From Pseudobacteriovorax sp. (GTDB lineage: Bacteria > Bdellovibrionota_B > Oligoflexia > Oligoflexales > Oligoflexaceae), in assembly GCA_013215145.1 (NCBI GenBank), contig JABSRP010000021.1, positions 62,001 to 126,000 on the forward strand: DNA of 64,000 nt, in the 5' to 3' direction. The notes below the pieces were generated by a model. That model saw only the letters and a list, made by a program, of their open reading frames with translations. It made no database searches and had not been told where the DNA came from. This document shows, piece after piece, positions 1 through 10,480 of this stretch (position 1 is its first letter; the number at the start of each line of letters is the position of its first letter). The translations under genes and the position numbers were made by a program.

Positions 1-769
1 TTCGCAAATGTCCTCTTAGCATATCAGCTAGGTACTCAAGGTCTGGATTGGCCTGAGCCCCCACGACACCCGTGGGCTCTTTAATTTTTTTAACCAACAA
101 CTCTGTTTGACGAACACTCAATTTATTTTTCAACACAATTGCATGTGCCTTAATAATTGATTCGGGATCTGGCAAACCAAGCAAAGCCCTACCATGCCCC
201 ATCGTCAAAACTTCATTTTCTAAACTCTTCTGCACAACACTTGGCAATGTCAAAATTCTGAGTAAATTAGCAATGGTACTGCGATCTTTACCGACTTGTC
301 TTGCACATTCTTCTTGAGTCAATCCAAGCTCTTTAATTAACGCTGCATAGGCTTCTGCCTCTTCAATAACGTTTAAATCGGATCTTTGAACGTTTTCAAT
401 GATTGCAATACGAAGGACTTCATCTGGACTAACATCTTTGATAAGTATCGGAACTTTCTCTAAACCAGCCAATTTCGATGCGCGCCACCTTCGCTCGCCG
501 GCTATGATTATATACCTATCATTCATATCGTCTCGATAGGTAACAAGTGGCTGAACAATACCATCCTCTCGAATAGACTGAGCTAAGTTTTCAAGTTCTT
601 GCTCGTCAAAGGACTTTCGAGGCTGTTTGGGGTTTGGGGTGATTTGATTGGGGCTCACGAGAACTAACTGGTTGTTTCCTAAGTTTTCGTCAGTTTGAAC
701 TCCAAGCAAAGAATCTAGGCCTTTTCCCAAACCTCCTTTTTTGTTTTTTTGATTTTCCATTTTATTCAT
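1..769 (-). CDS. parB: Chromosome-partitioning protein ParB (partial, C-terminus outside window)
   Basis: ParB binds parS, loads as a CTP-dependent clamp and works with ParA to segregate new origins. The reverse-strand translation starts [21 protein letters not shown], a typical ParB N-terminus. It continues with the CTPase/Srx-type [13 protein letters not shown] motif, the [11 protein letters not shown] box and a helix-turn-helix ([20 protein letters not shown]). The C-terminal dimerisation domain lies beyond base 1. The ATG at 769 overlaps the parA stop as ATGA, so the two genes are translationally coupled and this start is favoured over the in-frame ATG at 760. The four nearby parS sites support the assignment. 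Confidence 0.96.
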   Translation of the reverse strand, partial: MNKMENQKNKKGGLGKGLDSLLGVQTDENLGNNQLVLVSPNQITPNPKQPRKSFDEQELENLAQSIREDGIVQPLVTYRDDMNDRYIIIAGERRWRASKLAGLEKVPILIKDVSPDEVLRIAIIENVQRSDLNVIEEAEAYAALIKELGLTQEECARQVGKDRSTIANLLRILTLPSVVQKSLENEVLTMGHGRALLGLPDPESIIKAHAIVLKNKLSVRQTELLVKKIKEPTGVVGAQANPDLEYLADMLRGHLR

Positions 770-1599
770 ATGTGGATACCAATCGCTCCTTTAGAAAGTT
801 TATTTTTTGTGTTGGGAGCATCAGAAGAAACGCTGATTCCATGTCTACTTAGGATTTCTTTTGAAGCAGCCAAATATGCAGCGCTACCTTTGGAACTGAT
901 ATCGTATACCAGTATCGGCTGACCAAAAGACGGGGCCTCTGATAATTTAACGTTTCGTGGAATGGTCGTCGCCAAGGCACTTTTTGGGAAGTGCTTTCTT
1001 ATTTCACCTTCTACTTGAATCGCAAGCTTATTCCTTTTGTCATACATAGTGATCAGCACGGTGCTTATCGCAAGAGTTTCATTTAGTTTTCTTCTGACCA
1101 ACTCAACAACTTTAATAAGCTGAGACAAACCTTCAAGGGCATAGTATTCTGCTTGTATCGGAACCAACAATTCGTGAGCGGCTGTAAGCGCGTTAACGGT
1201 AATTAAGCCTAACGTAGGTGGGGTATCGACTATGATGTAGTCGTACTGGGCAGAAAGTGTACTTAAGGCTTCTTTGAGTCTTGTTTCTCGTCCAATGACC
1301 GATACAAGTTCAACCTCTAAACCACTTAACTCTTGAGAAGATCCAATGACGTCCAAATTAGCAAAGTCGCTCGATCTGATACAATCGCGATGATCTAAAC
1401 TATCTTCGAATAAGTGGTAACTCGACCTATCCTTTTTTTCTAAGTAAATCCCAAGTCCGCTGGTAGCATTTGCCTGCGGATCAACGTCAACTAGCAAAGT
1501 TTTTTGTCCAAATGACGCAAAACTGGCGGCTATATTTATAGAGCTGGTGGTCTTTCCAACACCGCCTTTTTGATTTGTAACAACAATAACTTTGGCCAC
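766..1599 (-). CDS. parA: Chromosome-partitioning ATPase ParA/Soj
   Basis: ParA is a deviant Walker ATPase whose DNA-bound dimers pull ParB-parS complexes. The N-terminus is [17 protein letters not shown], giving the signature lysine at residue 11 and the Walker A lysine at 16; the [11 protein letters not shown]alker B-like segment follows. A GTG start at 1599 is chosen (277 aa) because an AGGAG ribosome-binding site lies five bases upstream. The longer open frame back to an ATG at 1671 runs through a perfect parS palindrome and adds about 24 residues unlike ParA proteins. The gene overlaps parB by four bases. ParB binding at the upstream parS could autoregulate the operon (inference). Confidence 0.95.
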   Translation of the reverse strand: MAKVIVVTNQKGGVGKTTSSINIAASFASFGQKTLLVDVDPQANATSGLGIYLEKKDRSSYHLFEDSLDHRDCIRSSDFANLDVIGSSQELSGLEVELVSVIGRETRLKEALSTLSAQYDYIIVDTPPTLGLITVNALTAAHELLVPIQAEYYALEGLSQLIKVVELVRRKLNETLAISTVLITMYDKRNKLAIQVEGEIRKHFPKSALATTIPRNVKLSEAPSFGQPILVYDISSKGSAAYLAASKEILSRHGISVSSDAPNTKNKLSKGAIGIHI

Positions 1600-1654
1600 T
1601 ACAACTCCTTTTCTCTTTGCGATAAAGTACCACAGTCTATATTTTCTACAATGA

Positions 1655-1670
1655 TGTTTCACGTGAAACA
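1655..1670. promoter_or_regulatory. parS site 1 (perfect palindrome)
   Basis: The 16 bases TGTTTCACGTGAAACA match the canonical bacterial parS consensus exactly. The site is upstream of the parA GTG start. A weak candidate promoter for parA (TTGTAG at 1651-1646, TACTTT at 1629-1624, minus strand) begins four bases downstream of it, so ParB binding could affect parAB transcription. The promoter is low confidence. Confidence 0.95.
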
Positions 1671-1981
1671 CTCATTAAATCAATTACGGAATTTTATAAG
1701 GCATCACCATCGGTCGAATCACTACCAAAGTGCTCGATAACGTCTGACCAAGAATTACAAGAAATGGGGCTCTCTGTTTTGTTTCGCACGACAGCTTGAA
1801 AATAGATTCGACATAAGTCATCAAATGACGCCTAGGTATTGTCCAATATCTTACATATTACGAAAATAAGTCAGAACAACACCTACACATCGACATGCTT
1901 ATTTCGACCCGCGTTTCTTAGGTATGAAGTTAATAAAATTTATATATACAGAATAGTTCGCACAAAAGTTGAACCTCGGAA

Positions 1982-1997
1982 TGTTTCACGTGGAACA
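1982..1997. promoter_or_regulatory. parS site 2 (one mismatch)
   Basis: TGTTTCACGTGGAACA is the parS palindrome with one substitution in the right arm. It is one of four such sites inside 1.4 kb between parA and atpE. Confidence 0.93.
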
Positions 1998-2075
1998 TCT
2001 TCCAAGACAAATTTTCGACTATTTATGGGTTCGAGCACCAATTCACATAATGAATACAGATATTATTAAATTGAT

Positions 2076-2091
2076 TGTTCCACGTGAAACA
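2076..2091. promoter_or_regulatory. parS site 3 (one mismatch)
   Basis: TGTTCCACGTGAAACA is the parS palindrome with one substitution in the left arm. Its start is 94 bp from the start of site 2, the closest pair in the cluster. Confidence 0.93.
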
Positions 2092-3056
2092 ACAAGGATC
2101 TAAGTTCAACGAAGTGTGTATTTCCAATTGGCTTAACAGTCTTATCTGGAAACGAGACTTACTGGAGGCGTTAATCAGCACTCCAAAAGCAAGGTCTTTA
2201 AGTCGAGAGGTTTGTGATAAAGAATACTGAATTCTTCGTTCGATTATCTGATTCTTCAGCGCCAATAAGAAGATGACGATTCAAGCTACTCATACTTTCT
2301 CATTCTCTTCTATTATTTTTCGAGTCTTCACTCGAGTTTTGCTTTCTAATTTAGAATTCGAGAGGTTTTACATAAAAAATCAGGAAATAGTCTTGTTTAA
2401 CTAATCTCCAGCTAAGTTCTTTGCAAGCCGGAGTCTCTTAGGATGACCCTTACTCAATTAGCCATATCTCTAAGTCTAATTTCCATTCGGAAATTCTAAT
2501 TAACTTTCTCTTGAAAATAGAGAGCACCCTAAAAAGAATTTTTTTTAAATATACTTGGTTAACCGTTCAATCCATTTATAATCATACTTTATGTCTGATA
2601 TTACTTTATATTTTGAGTAGTCAAAAAAAAAATTCTTTTGCAATTTGAATTTTAGATAATTCTATATTGATTAAGTATTCAGCTAGTTTCTGCAAATGGA
2701 TATTTTTATCAAACCATCATCGGCAGTGCGTATAGTTTTCTTTTTTGTTTTAACTATGTTGCATAGGATCGATCTAGATCCATTAGATATAAGTTAGCAA
2801 GTTCGACTAGCAAGGCGTGCAATAAAAAGTCATATACATTAAAAAAACGACAATCACATTTTTCGTCATCATATTAATCAGGTGAGCTTAAGTCTTTCAG
2901 CTTCATTTGAACTAAAGCCAATCTGAAGCGTTATAATTGGGGTAGTTAATGGGTTTCAGAAATAGACTCTGAAAGCAAATGATACCAAACGCCTTTGACC
3001 GACACTGGCGAGAAAAAACAAGAAAGCTAAAAGGAAAGAGAGGGATAAGGCATTAT

Positions 3057-3072
3057 TGTTTCACGTGGAACA
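3057..3072. promoter_or_regulatory. parS site 4 (one mismatch)
   Basis: TGTTTCACGTGGAACA, the same variant as site 2. It lies just beyond the hairpin that follows atpE. Confidence 0.93.
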
Positions 3073-3078
3073 ATGGAG

Positions 3079-3097
3079 AATGGCGCATAGCGCCATT
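3079..3097 (-). terminator. Hairpin downstream of atpE (possible weak terminator)
   Basis: Perfect 8-bp inverted repeat AATGGCGC/GCGCCATT with a 3-base loop, starting seven bases after the atpE stop. No T-run follows on the minus strand, so intrinsic termination is uncertain. It may instead protect the mRNA 3' end or separate the atp operon from the parS region. Confidence 0.45.
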
Positions 3098-3103
3098 ATG
3101 ACA

Positions 3104-3409
3104 TTACTTAGCGTACCATAGGAAAGCGATAATGAATCCCATGATGGCTTGGAATTCGATCAGAGCTAACGCAATGATCATTGGTGTAAAAACTTTATCG
3201 GCGGAAGTCGGGTTTCTAGCAATACCTGAAAGTGCTGCATCTGCTGCGCGTCCTTGAGAAAAGGTACCACCTAATGCCGCGAGACCAATCGCCAAACTAG
3301 AGCCAATTGCCATCCAACCAGAGGTGTCACCACCCTCTGCTGCAAAGGCCATTGAGCTAAAAAGCAAACCACTCAAAACTACCAAAAATTTTCCAAAGTT
3401 ACGTTTCAT
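3104..3409 (-). CDS. atpE: F1Fo ATP synthase subunit c
   Basis: Proteolipid that forms the rotating c-ring of Fo and carries protons on a membrane carboxylate. The 101-residue product has a leader (about residues 1-24, ending SSMAFAAE) and then two transmembrane helices around the RNP loop (R65-N66-P67). The ion-binding carboxylate is E85 in LALIEFQAIMGF. The residues after E85 do not show the Ser/Thr-rich sodium motif, so proton use is more likely (inference). It is the last gene of a four-gene Fo cluster. None of the F1 subunit genes is nearby. Confidence 0.95.
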   Translation of the reverse strand: MKRNFGKFLVVLSGLLFSSMAFAAEGGDTSGWMAIGSSLAIGLAALGGTFSQGRAADAALSGIARNPTSADKVFTPMIIALALIEFQAIMGFIIAFLWYAK

Positions 3410-3445
3410 TTTCTTACCCCGTTTAAAGTAAAAATAAAGTTAATA

Positions 3446-4237
3446 TCAATGATCGTGGGATACCGCTAAAGAAATATAGATACTGCTCAACAAAGTGAAT
3501 ACGAAACTTTGCAAGCAGGCAACTAACAAACCAAAAAATAACAAGAAGGCAGGCAATACCAAATAAGTAAGACCCGTGAAAACATTTAGCACAAGATGAT
3601 CACCAAAGATGTTTCCGTATAAACGTAGAGCCAAGGAAACTGGCCTCGCCAATGCACCTATCATCTCGATCGAGAAAATAAAAGGAGCCATTAGAGCAAT
3701 GGGACCTGCGAAGGTTTTTAAATAACCAATCAACCCGTGTTCTTTGATTCCAGCAATATTGAAGACTATAAAAATGTACAGTCCTAAAACAAGATTAGTG
3801 CTAAGGCTTTCAGTAGCTGGTGTGAATCCAGGCACCAAACCACTCAAGTTACTAATCAAGATAAAAAGAAACAATGCCATCAGTGTTCCCAAAAACTTCC
3901 TAGCTTGCTCTTCGCCAATGATACTTGAAGCTAAATTATCGACGAAACTCATTAGTGCTTCCAAGGCGCTGCGAATCGAGAACCGAGATTCAGGCGCAAA
4001 ATCCGTCAAATTAGATACTCGCTTTTTATACAAAAGGCCTAATACTGTGGTCACCACGAGCGTAAAAACGGCCCCGGCCACCGGTTTCCATTCTTCAAGA
4101 ACCGCGCCTTCCAGACCGATAGCACTCAAAATAAACTTGTAGTAGTTGATGAAGGTAATCCCTCCACCAGCCGCCAAACAGTCACCACTTACAAGCAATG
4201 CAAAACAGAGAGAAACATATCTGGTAATTCTAGTCAT
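3446..4237 (-). CDS. atpB: F1Fo ATP synthase subunit a
   Basis: Stator subunit a provides the proton half-channels next to the c-ring. The 263-residue protein starts with a signal-like segment (to about residue 23, DCLAAGG) followed by five or six hydrophobic helices. The essential-arginine region is clear: ALARPVSLALRLYGNIFGDH, with the conserved R and GN pair in the penultimate helix. It lies 36 bp upstream of atpE and is presumably co-transcribed with it. The gene order two-small-membrane-proteins, atpB, atpE is the usual front half of an atp operon. Confidence 0.95.
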   Translation of the reverse strand: MTRITRYVSLCFALLVSGDCLAAGGGITFINYYKFILSAIGLEGAVLEEWKPVAGAVFTLVVTTVLGLLYKKRVSNLTDFAPESRFSIRSALEALMSFVDNLASSIIGEEQARKFLGTLMALFLFILISNLSGLVPGFTPATESLSTNLVLGLYIFIVFNIAGIKEHGLIGYLKTFAGPIALMAPFIFSIEMIGALARPVSLALRLYGNIFGDHLVLNVFTGLTYLVLPAFLLFFGLLVACLQSFVFTLLSSIYISLAVSHDH

Positions 4238-4336
4238 TGATCGTTTGTCCCATAATCGATACGCAGAAAAAGAAATGGAAGTATTTACTATCTGATTTTA
4301 TCAACAATTCATACTCGAAATTTTAGGTTTCTTTAA

Positions 4337-4732
4337 CTACGTGTCGGCCTTTACGGCACCAAGCTTCTTGAGGTACTCAGTCATGTAAAGAAACAAATAC
4401 ACTCCGAGACTAACTAAAGCTCCAAACGCAAAGTAGGTCGCCGGTAAAGAGTAATAAACCAAGCTCAAATATAACACAGCCACTAACCCAACAAATTTGA
4501 GGCCTGCTAGAAAAAAGATAAGAGATTTTCTAGGCATTATAAACCCTTTATTGCCTGATACTTGAGCTACTGCAACGCCAGACAACCACGTCAATATCAT
4601 TAGGTTAATGGAGAAAAGAATATAGCCAATCAAAGACGCCAAGTAAGACTTTAAATCCAGGAAACTATAAGCCAGTAAACTCAACCCTACCCCGGCAGTC
4701 AATTGCATCCCTAACAACCTAGAATTTAACAC
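4337..4732 (-). CDS. AtpI-like ATP synthase assembly membrane protein
   Basis: A 131-residue, very hydrophobic protein with four predicted membrane helices (about 10-28, 33-55, 68-88, 95-115) and a short lysine-containing tail. Position directly before atpB and this topology match AtpI/ATP synthase protein I, which helps c-ring assembly; the sequence itself is only weakly conserved in the family. The start is a GTG immediately after the TAA of the upstream gene (TAA then GTG with no gap), so its translation is probably coupled. A 99-bp gap separates it from atpB. Confidence 0.7.
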   Translation of the reverse strand: MLNSRLLGMQLTAGVGLSLLAYSFLDLKSYLASLIGYILFSINLMILTWLSGVAVAQVSGNKGFIMPRKSLIFFLAGLKFVGLVAVLYLSLVYYSLPATYFAFGALVSLGVYLFLYMTEYLKKLGAVKADT

Positions 4733-5083
4733 TTATTTCTCTCCATTTCCCGAGTTTTCTTTTTGGTCTTTTATCATGATACGCAACATGACATACCATG
4801 ATCGGCCTATCAAAATCAATGCGAAAACGAATGTTATTGCAGACCATGAGAATCCAATTGGATAGGATTCGTCTAGCCACTCTGCGACATACCACGCCGA
4901 TACTAAATATAAGACAGTCTCGACATTTGCTCCCATAAGCAAGGAGTACAACTTAAACTTTGAATTCAATCCAGGTCCTTCAATTAACTGTAACTGTCTA
5001 TAAATATTATATTTATTTAACAGTTTAATCTCTTGCACCACATGCACTCTCTGTGCTATTTTTTCCGTTTGAGTGCTCTCCAA
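4733..5083 (-). CDS. AtpZ-like two-helix membrane protein, first gene of the Fo cluster
   Basis: A 116-residue protein with a hydrophilic N-terminal half (about 1-48) and two membrane helices (about 50-70 and 78-100), ending in a charged tail. Two helices just upstream of an AtpI-like gene and atpB is typical of AtpZ-type proteins; family membership rests mostly on context. The start at 5083 is a TTG with no good ribosome-binding site, so a later start is possible. Only 37 bp separate it from the divergent dnaA start, so its promoter probably overlaps the dnaA region. Confidence 0.55.
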   Translation of the reverse strand: MESTQTEKIAQRVHVVQEIKLLNKYNIYRQLQLIEGPGLNSKFKLYSLLMGANVETVLYLVSAWYVAEWLDESYPIGFSWSAITFVFALILIGRSWYVMLRIMIKDQKENSGNGEK

Positions 5084-5096
5084 TTTTATTATCTTA

Positions 5097-5104
5097 TGAC
5101 GTCA
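5097..5104. repeat. TGACGTCA palindrome in the atp-dnaA divergent gap
   Basis: A perfect 8-bp palindrome in the 37-bp gap between the divergent first atp gene and dnaA. An operator for either gene is possible but chance occurrence cannot be excluded. Confidence 0.25.
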
Positions 5105-5120
5105 ACACCCGGGAAAATCA

Positions 5121-6584
5121 ATGCAATCACTCTTTCCTTTTGATTCGCGAAATCAGGGTTCTAACAATCCGACCCCGAATGGCGGTATATCACCTTGGGA
5201 AATGATTAAGCAACTTCTCAAAACTCAGATAAATCCGGGAGACTTTGAGACTTGGATCGCTCCACTCGAAGGAAGACTAGTGAAGAACTCGGAGATTGTG
5301 GTCACCGTACCTAACATGGACTTTTATCAGGTCATTTTAGATAGGTTTATGGAGAGATTAGAACGTTGTAAATCAGACTTAAAATTCGACTATCTATTTC
5401 GATTCGAAATACGGGGTGAAAGTACAACAGATAGTTTCTTTGATGACATCACTCAACTAGAAAATGACGACCCACCTTTTGAAGAGACTGTGGGCGAAGA
5501 AAAAGATCAAACAAACGTAGAAGGCACTAATACTGTTTCGCGTGCTCTGACGCTGCATTCACAGTTAAATTCTGAATATACATTTGGGAGTTTTGTTAAT
5601 GGACCGAGCAACCAGTTCGCGCACGCTTCATGCTTAGCTGTAGCCGATGCACCTGGGCAGAATTATAACCCACTATTTCTATATGGATCAACTGGGCTAG
5701 GAAAGACTCATCTCCTCCACGCAGTCGGGAATAAGGTTTTAGGAAAAGAAGGAAGTCCCGTTATAACCTATATTACAAGCGAACGTTTCATGAATGAAAT
5801 GATTTATTGCCTTAGGTTTAACAAAATGTGGGATTTTCGAAGAAAGTATAGAAACTGTGATGTGTTACTGGTTGATGACATCCAGTTTATAAGCGGGAAA
5901 GAGAGAACACAGGAAGAGTTCTTCCATACATTTAATGCGCTATATGAGGCCAAAAAACAGATAGTCGTCACATCTGACATCTTTCCGCAGGATATTCCTG
6001 ACATTGAAGATCGCCTTAGGAATCGGTTCCAGTGGGGTTTAATTGCTGACATTCAGCCACCGGATGTCGAGCACAGAGTCGCCATTTTAATGAACAAGGC
6101 TGAAAAACAAAGTATTTCGCTTTCAAGTTCGGTAGCAGAGTACATAGCAACACATGCGAAAGGAAGCGTTAGGGTCTTGGAAGGTGCATTGCGGCGCGTC
6201 ATTGCATTCGCTGCTTTACAAGGTAGGCGTATTGATATTCAACTCGCCTCTGAAATACTTCAAGACGTATTGGGTGATACTCAGACAAAATCAGTCACCA
6301 TTGAAACGATCCAGAGAATTGTTTCAGACCATTTCAAACTAAGGATTATCGATCTAAAGTCCAAAAAAAGGCAAAGAGCTTTCTCAGTACCACGTCAAAT
6401 AGCAATGTATCTAGCAAGACACCGAACGCAATCATCGTTTCCTGAAATTGGTGCCAGTTTCGGCGGAAAAGACCATACCACAGTCATGCATGCTGTAAAA
6501 AAAATCGAAAAGTCACGCGTCAAAGATATCGACCTGCGGACTAACCTAGAAACCATTGAACGTAAACTAGATCAAATTAGTTAA
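5121..6584 (+). CDS. dnaA: Chromosomal replication initiator DnaA
   Basis: DnaA binds DnaA boxes at oriC, unwinds the origin and loads the helicase. The 487-residue product has domain I (about 24-95, with WEMIKQLLKTQINPGDFETW), an acidic linker (about 100-140) and the AAA+ domain III with Walker A GSTGLGKT at 189-196 and Walker B LLVDD at 249-253. Domain IV ends with the signature PRQIAMYLARHRT...GGKDHTTVMHA (about 424-458). The N-terminus carries about 25 extra Pro/Asn-rich residues before domain I. The ribosome-binding site is weak (GGGAAA). A dense DnaA-box cluster begins eight bases after the stop, so autoregulation and origin placement are linked. Confidence 0.98.
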   Translation: MQSLFPFDSRNQGSNNPTPNGGISPWEMIKQLLKTQINPGDFETWIAPLEGRLVKNSEIVVTVPNMDFYQVILDRFMERLERCKSDLKFDYLFRFEIRGESTTDSFFDDITQLENDDPPFEETVGEEKDQTNVEGTNTVSRALTLHSQLNSEYTFGSFVNGPSNQFAHASCLAVADAPGQNYNPLFLYGSTGLGKTHLLHAVGNKVLGKEGSPVITYITSERFMNEMIYCLRFNKMWDFRRKYRNCDVLLVDDIQFISGKERTQEEFFHTFNALYEAKKQIVVTSDIFPQDIPDIEDRLRNRFQWGLIADIQPPDVEHRVAILMNKAEKQSISLSSSVAEYIATHAKGSVRVLEGALRRVIAFAALQGRRIDIQLASEILQDVLGDTQTKSVTIETIQRIVSDHFKLRIIDLKSKKRQRAFSVPRQIAMYLARHRTQSSFPEIGASFGGKDHTTVMHAVKKIEKSRVKDIDLRTNLETIERKLDQIS

Positions 6585-6591
6585 TTTAACC

Positions 6592-6820
6592 TGTGGATAA
6601 TTAAGTGGATAAGTTATGGATAAGTTATGGATAAATATTCCCCAAAAGTTATCCACAAATCTATCCAAAGCTTTTCCACTGAGTTATCCATAGCTTATCC
6701 ATAAGCGACAAGCTCGAAAAATACAGTAATAGTAAAGGTATACAAAGTTATCCACAAAAAGAGCTATAGAACTATTACTACTACTATTAAGAAAGAAAGA
6801 TAATTATTTAATTATTAGTT
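6592..6820 (+). other. oriC: Replication origin oriC (DnaA-box cluster, DnaA-trios, AT-rich unwinding element)
   Basis: Between dnaA and dnaN there are three perfect boxes: 6592-6600 (minus), 6649-6657 and 6748-6756 (plus). Near-matches lie at 6604-6612, 6615-6623, 6626-6634, 6672-6680, 6684-6692 and 6695-6703. The boxes on the left point one way (GGATAA) and most on the right point the other (TTATCC). Fourteen bases after the last perfect box comes a trinucleotide run (6771-6789), then an AT-rich tract to about 6818. This box, trio, AT-tract order is the known bacterial basal unwinding layout. Confidence 0.9.
6771..6789 (+). promoter_or_regulatory. DnaA-trio-like element
   Basis: ACTATTACTACTACTATTA is a run of six ACT/ATT triplets, close to the DnaA-trio repeats that guide DnaA onto single strands in Bacillus subtilis. 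It sits between the perfect box at 6748-6756 and the AT-rich tract at about 6789-6818, where that model places it. Confidence 0.7.
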
Positions 6821-6833
6821 ATCGGAGACAAAG

Positions 6834-7952
6834 ATGAAAATTAAGATAAGCAAGAGTCAATTAAGCACAGCGACTCAAAGAGCCCAAGGTGCCATTACCG
6901 AACGAAGTCTTGCTCAAATAGGTTTGATGGCAAACGAGCATAGTCTGCATTTATCGGTTGCTGATCGTGTGCTGGTTGTCTACTGCCAGATGTCTTGTGA
7001 AATGCTCAAAGATGGTCAGGCTTTTGTTCCAGCGAGACTCTTTACAGATGTTGTTCGTCAGCTTCCCGATGGTGACGTTCATTTGGAAAATAAAGGTTCC
7101 TTTTTGGAAATTACTGCAGGACAAAACTTGGAATTCCGCATGAAACTTCCAAGAATTGAGTCAAAGTCCTGGAGGGAGCCTCCCGTGATAGCTTCCAACA
7201 ATAAGGCAGATCTACCTTCAGACAAGCTCATGTATGTGATTGACCAAGTTCAGTTTTGTGTTGCTCACGAATCCCCACGAAATTATGGATCAGTGGGTTA
7301 TTTGCATAAGACAGGCGACAGTCATTTGAGGCTAGTAGGAACTGATGGTTATAGATTGTCCTACTCACAGCTCGATCTTGAAATTCCTAAGGATTTTTTG
7401 TCGGAGGGCGTTTGTCTCTCAAAACGGGCGCTATCAGAACTCCATCGGATGTGTGGAGAAGGGTTTGACTCAGTTAATCTGGCGATATCAGAAGACCAAA
7501 CCACACTTGTTGCTTCGGTTCCCGACTATCAGATATTTGTCAGGTTGTCTGCGGTGAAATACCCAAAATATCAAGGGGTTTTACCCAAAAAAGAGCTATC
7601 TAAAGTAAACATTCCGAGGCCATACTTTCAAAGTGTTACAAAGCGAGTTTTATTGGCTTCGGACAAAACAAGAGCTTTGCAGTTGTGCTTTTCAAATTCC
7701 TCGCTTACTTTAAGATCTCGTACAGTAGGAAGCTCAGAGAGCCAAGAAAGCATAGCTTTATCAAGTTATCAAGATGGTAGTCGGGAACTCGCTATCAATG
7801 GTAAGTTTTTGACTGATGTCTTTTCAACCATTTCGAGCGAAGAGGTCACATTGAATTTTCATTCAGAGGAAGATCCAATAGTGCTAGTTCCAAATACAGA
7901 ACCCCCCTCCTGTCAATCAGTGCATGTTCTTGTGCCAATTAGAGAGAGCTAG
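6834..7952 (+). CDS. dnaN: DNA polymerase III sliding clamp (beta subunit)
   Basis: The beta clamp encircles DNA and tethers replicative polymerase. The 372-residue length and three-domain pattern fit the family: N-terminal MKIKISKSQLSTATQRAQGAI, central LVGTDGYRLSYSQLDL, and a C-terminal domain. The usual C-terminal PMR-type ending of the peptide-binding pocket is replaced here by VHVLVPIRES, still recognisable. A CGGAGA ribosome-binding site precedes the ATG. It follows oriC directly and is 18 bp upstream of gyrB, probably in the same operon. Confidence 0.95.
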   Translation: MKIKISKSQLSTATQRAQGAITERSLAQIGLMANEHSLHLSVADRVLVVYCQMSCEMLKDGQAFVPARLFTDVVRQLPDGDVHLENKGSFLEITAGQNLEFRMKLPRIESKSWREPPVIASNNKADLPSDKLMYVIDQVQFCVAHESPRNYGSVGYLHKTGDSHLRLVGTDGYRLSYSQLDLEIPKDFLSEGVCLSKRALSELHRMCGEGFDSVNLAISEDQTTLVASVPDYQIFVRLSAVKYPKYQGVLPKKELSKVNIPRPYFQSVTKRVLLASDKTRALQLCFSNSSLTLRSRTVGSSESQESIALSSYQDGSRELAINGKFLTDVFSTISSEEVTLNFHSEEDPIVLVPNTEPPSCQSVHVLVPIRES

Positions 7953-10469
<2,517 letters not shown>

Positions 10470-10480
10470 CAAAGGTCAAA

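Larger units (their letters stand above)
1671..3056. other. Non-coding centromere-like region between parA and atpE
   Basis: About 1.4 kb with no convincing gene. Apart from parS sites 2 and 3 it is AT-rich, especially from 2290 to 2900, with homopolymer A and T runs. The short open frames here (about 1839-2069 plus, 2023-2265 minus) run through parS sites, lack good ribosome-binding sites and do not look like protein. No tRNA or recognisable structured RNA was seen. In many bacteria mnmG and rsmG lie upstream of parA; they are absent here. Confidence 0.6.

Noticed and set aside
1839..2265. Two short reading frames in the parS region
   Set aside because: They run across parS palindromes, lack ribosome-binding sites and are not protein-like.
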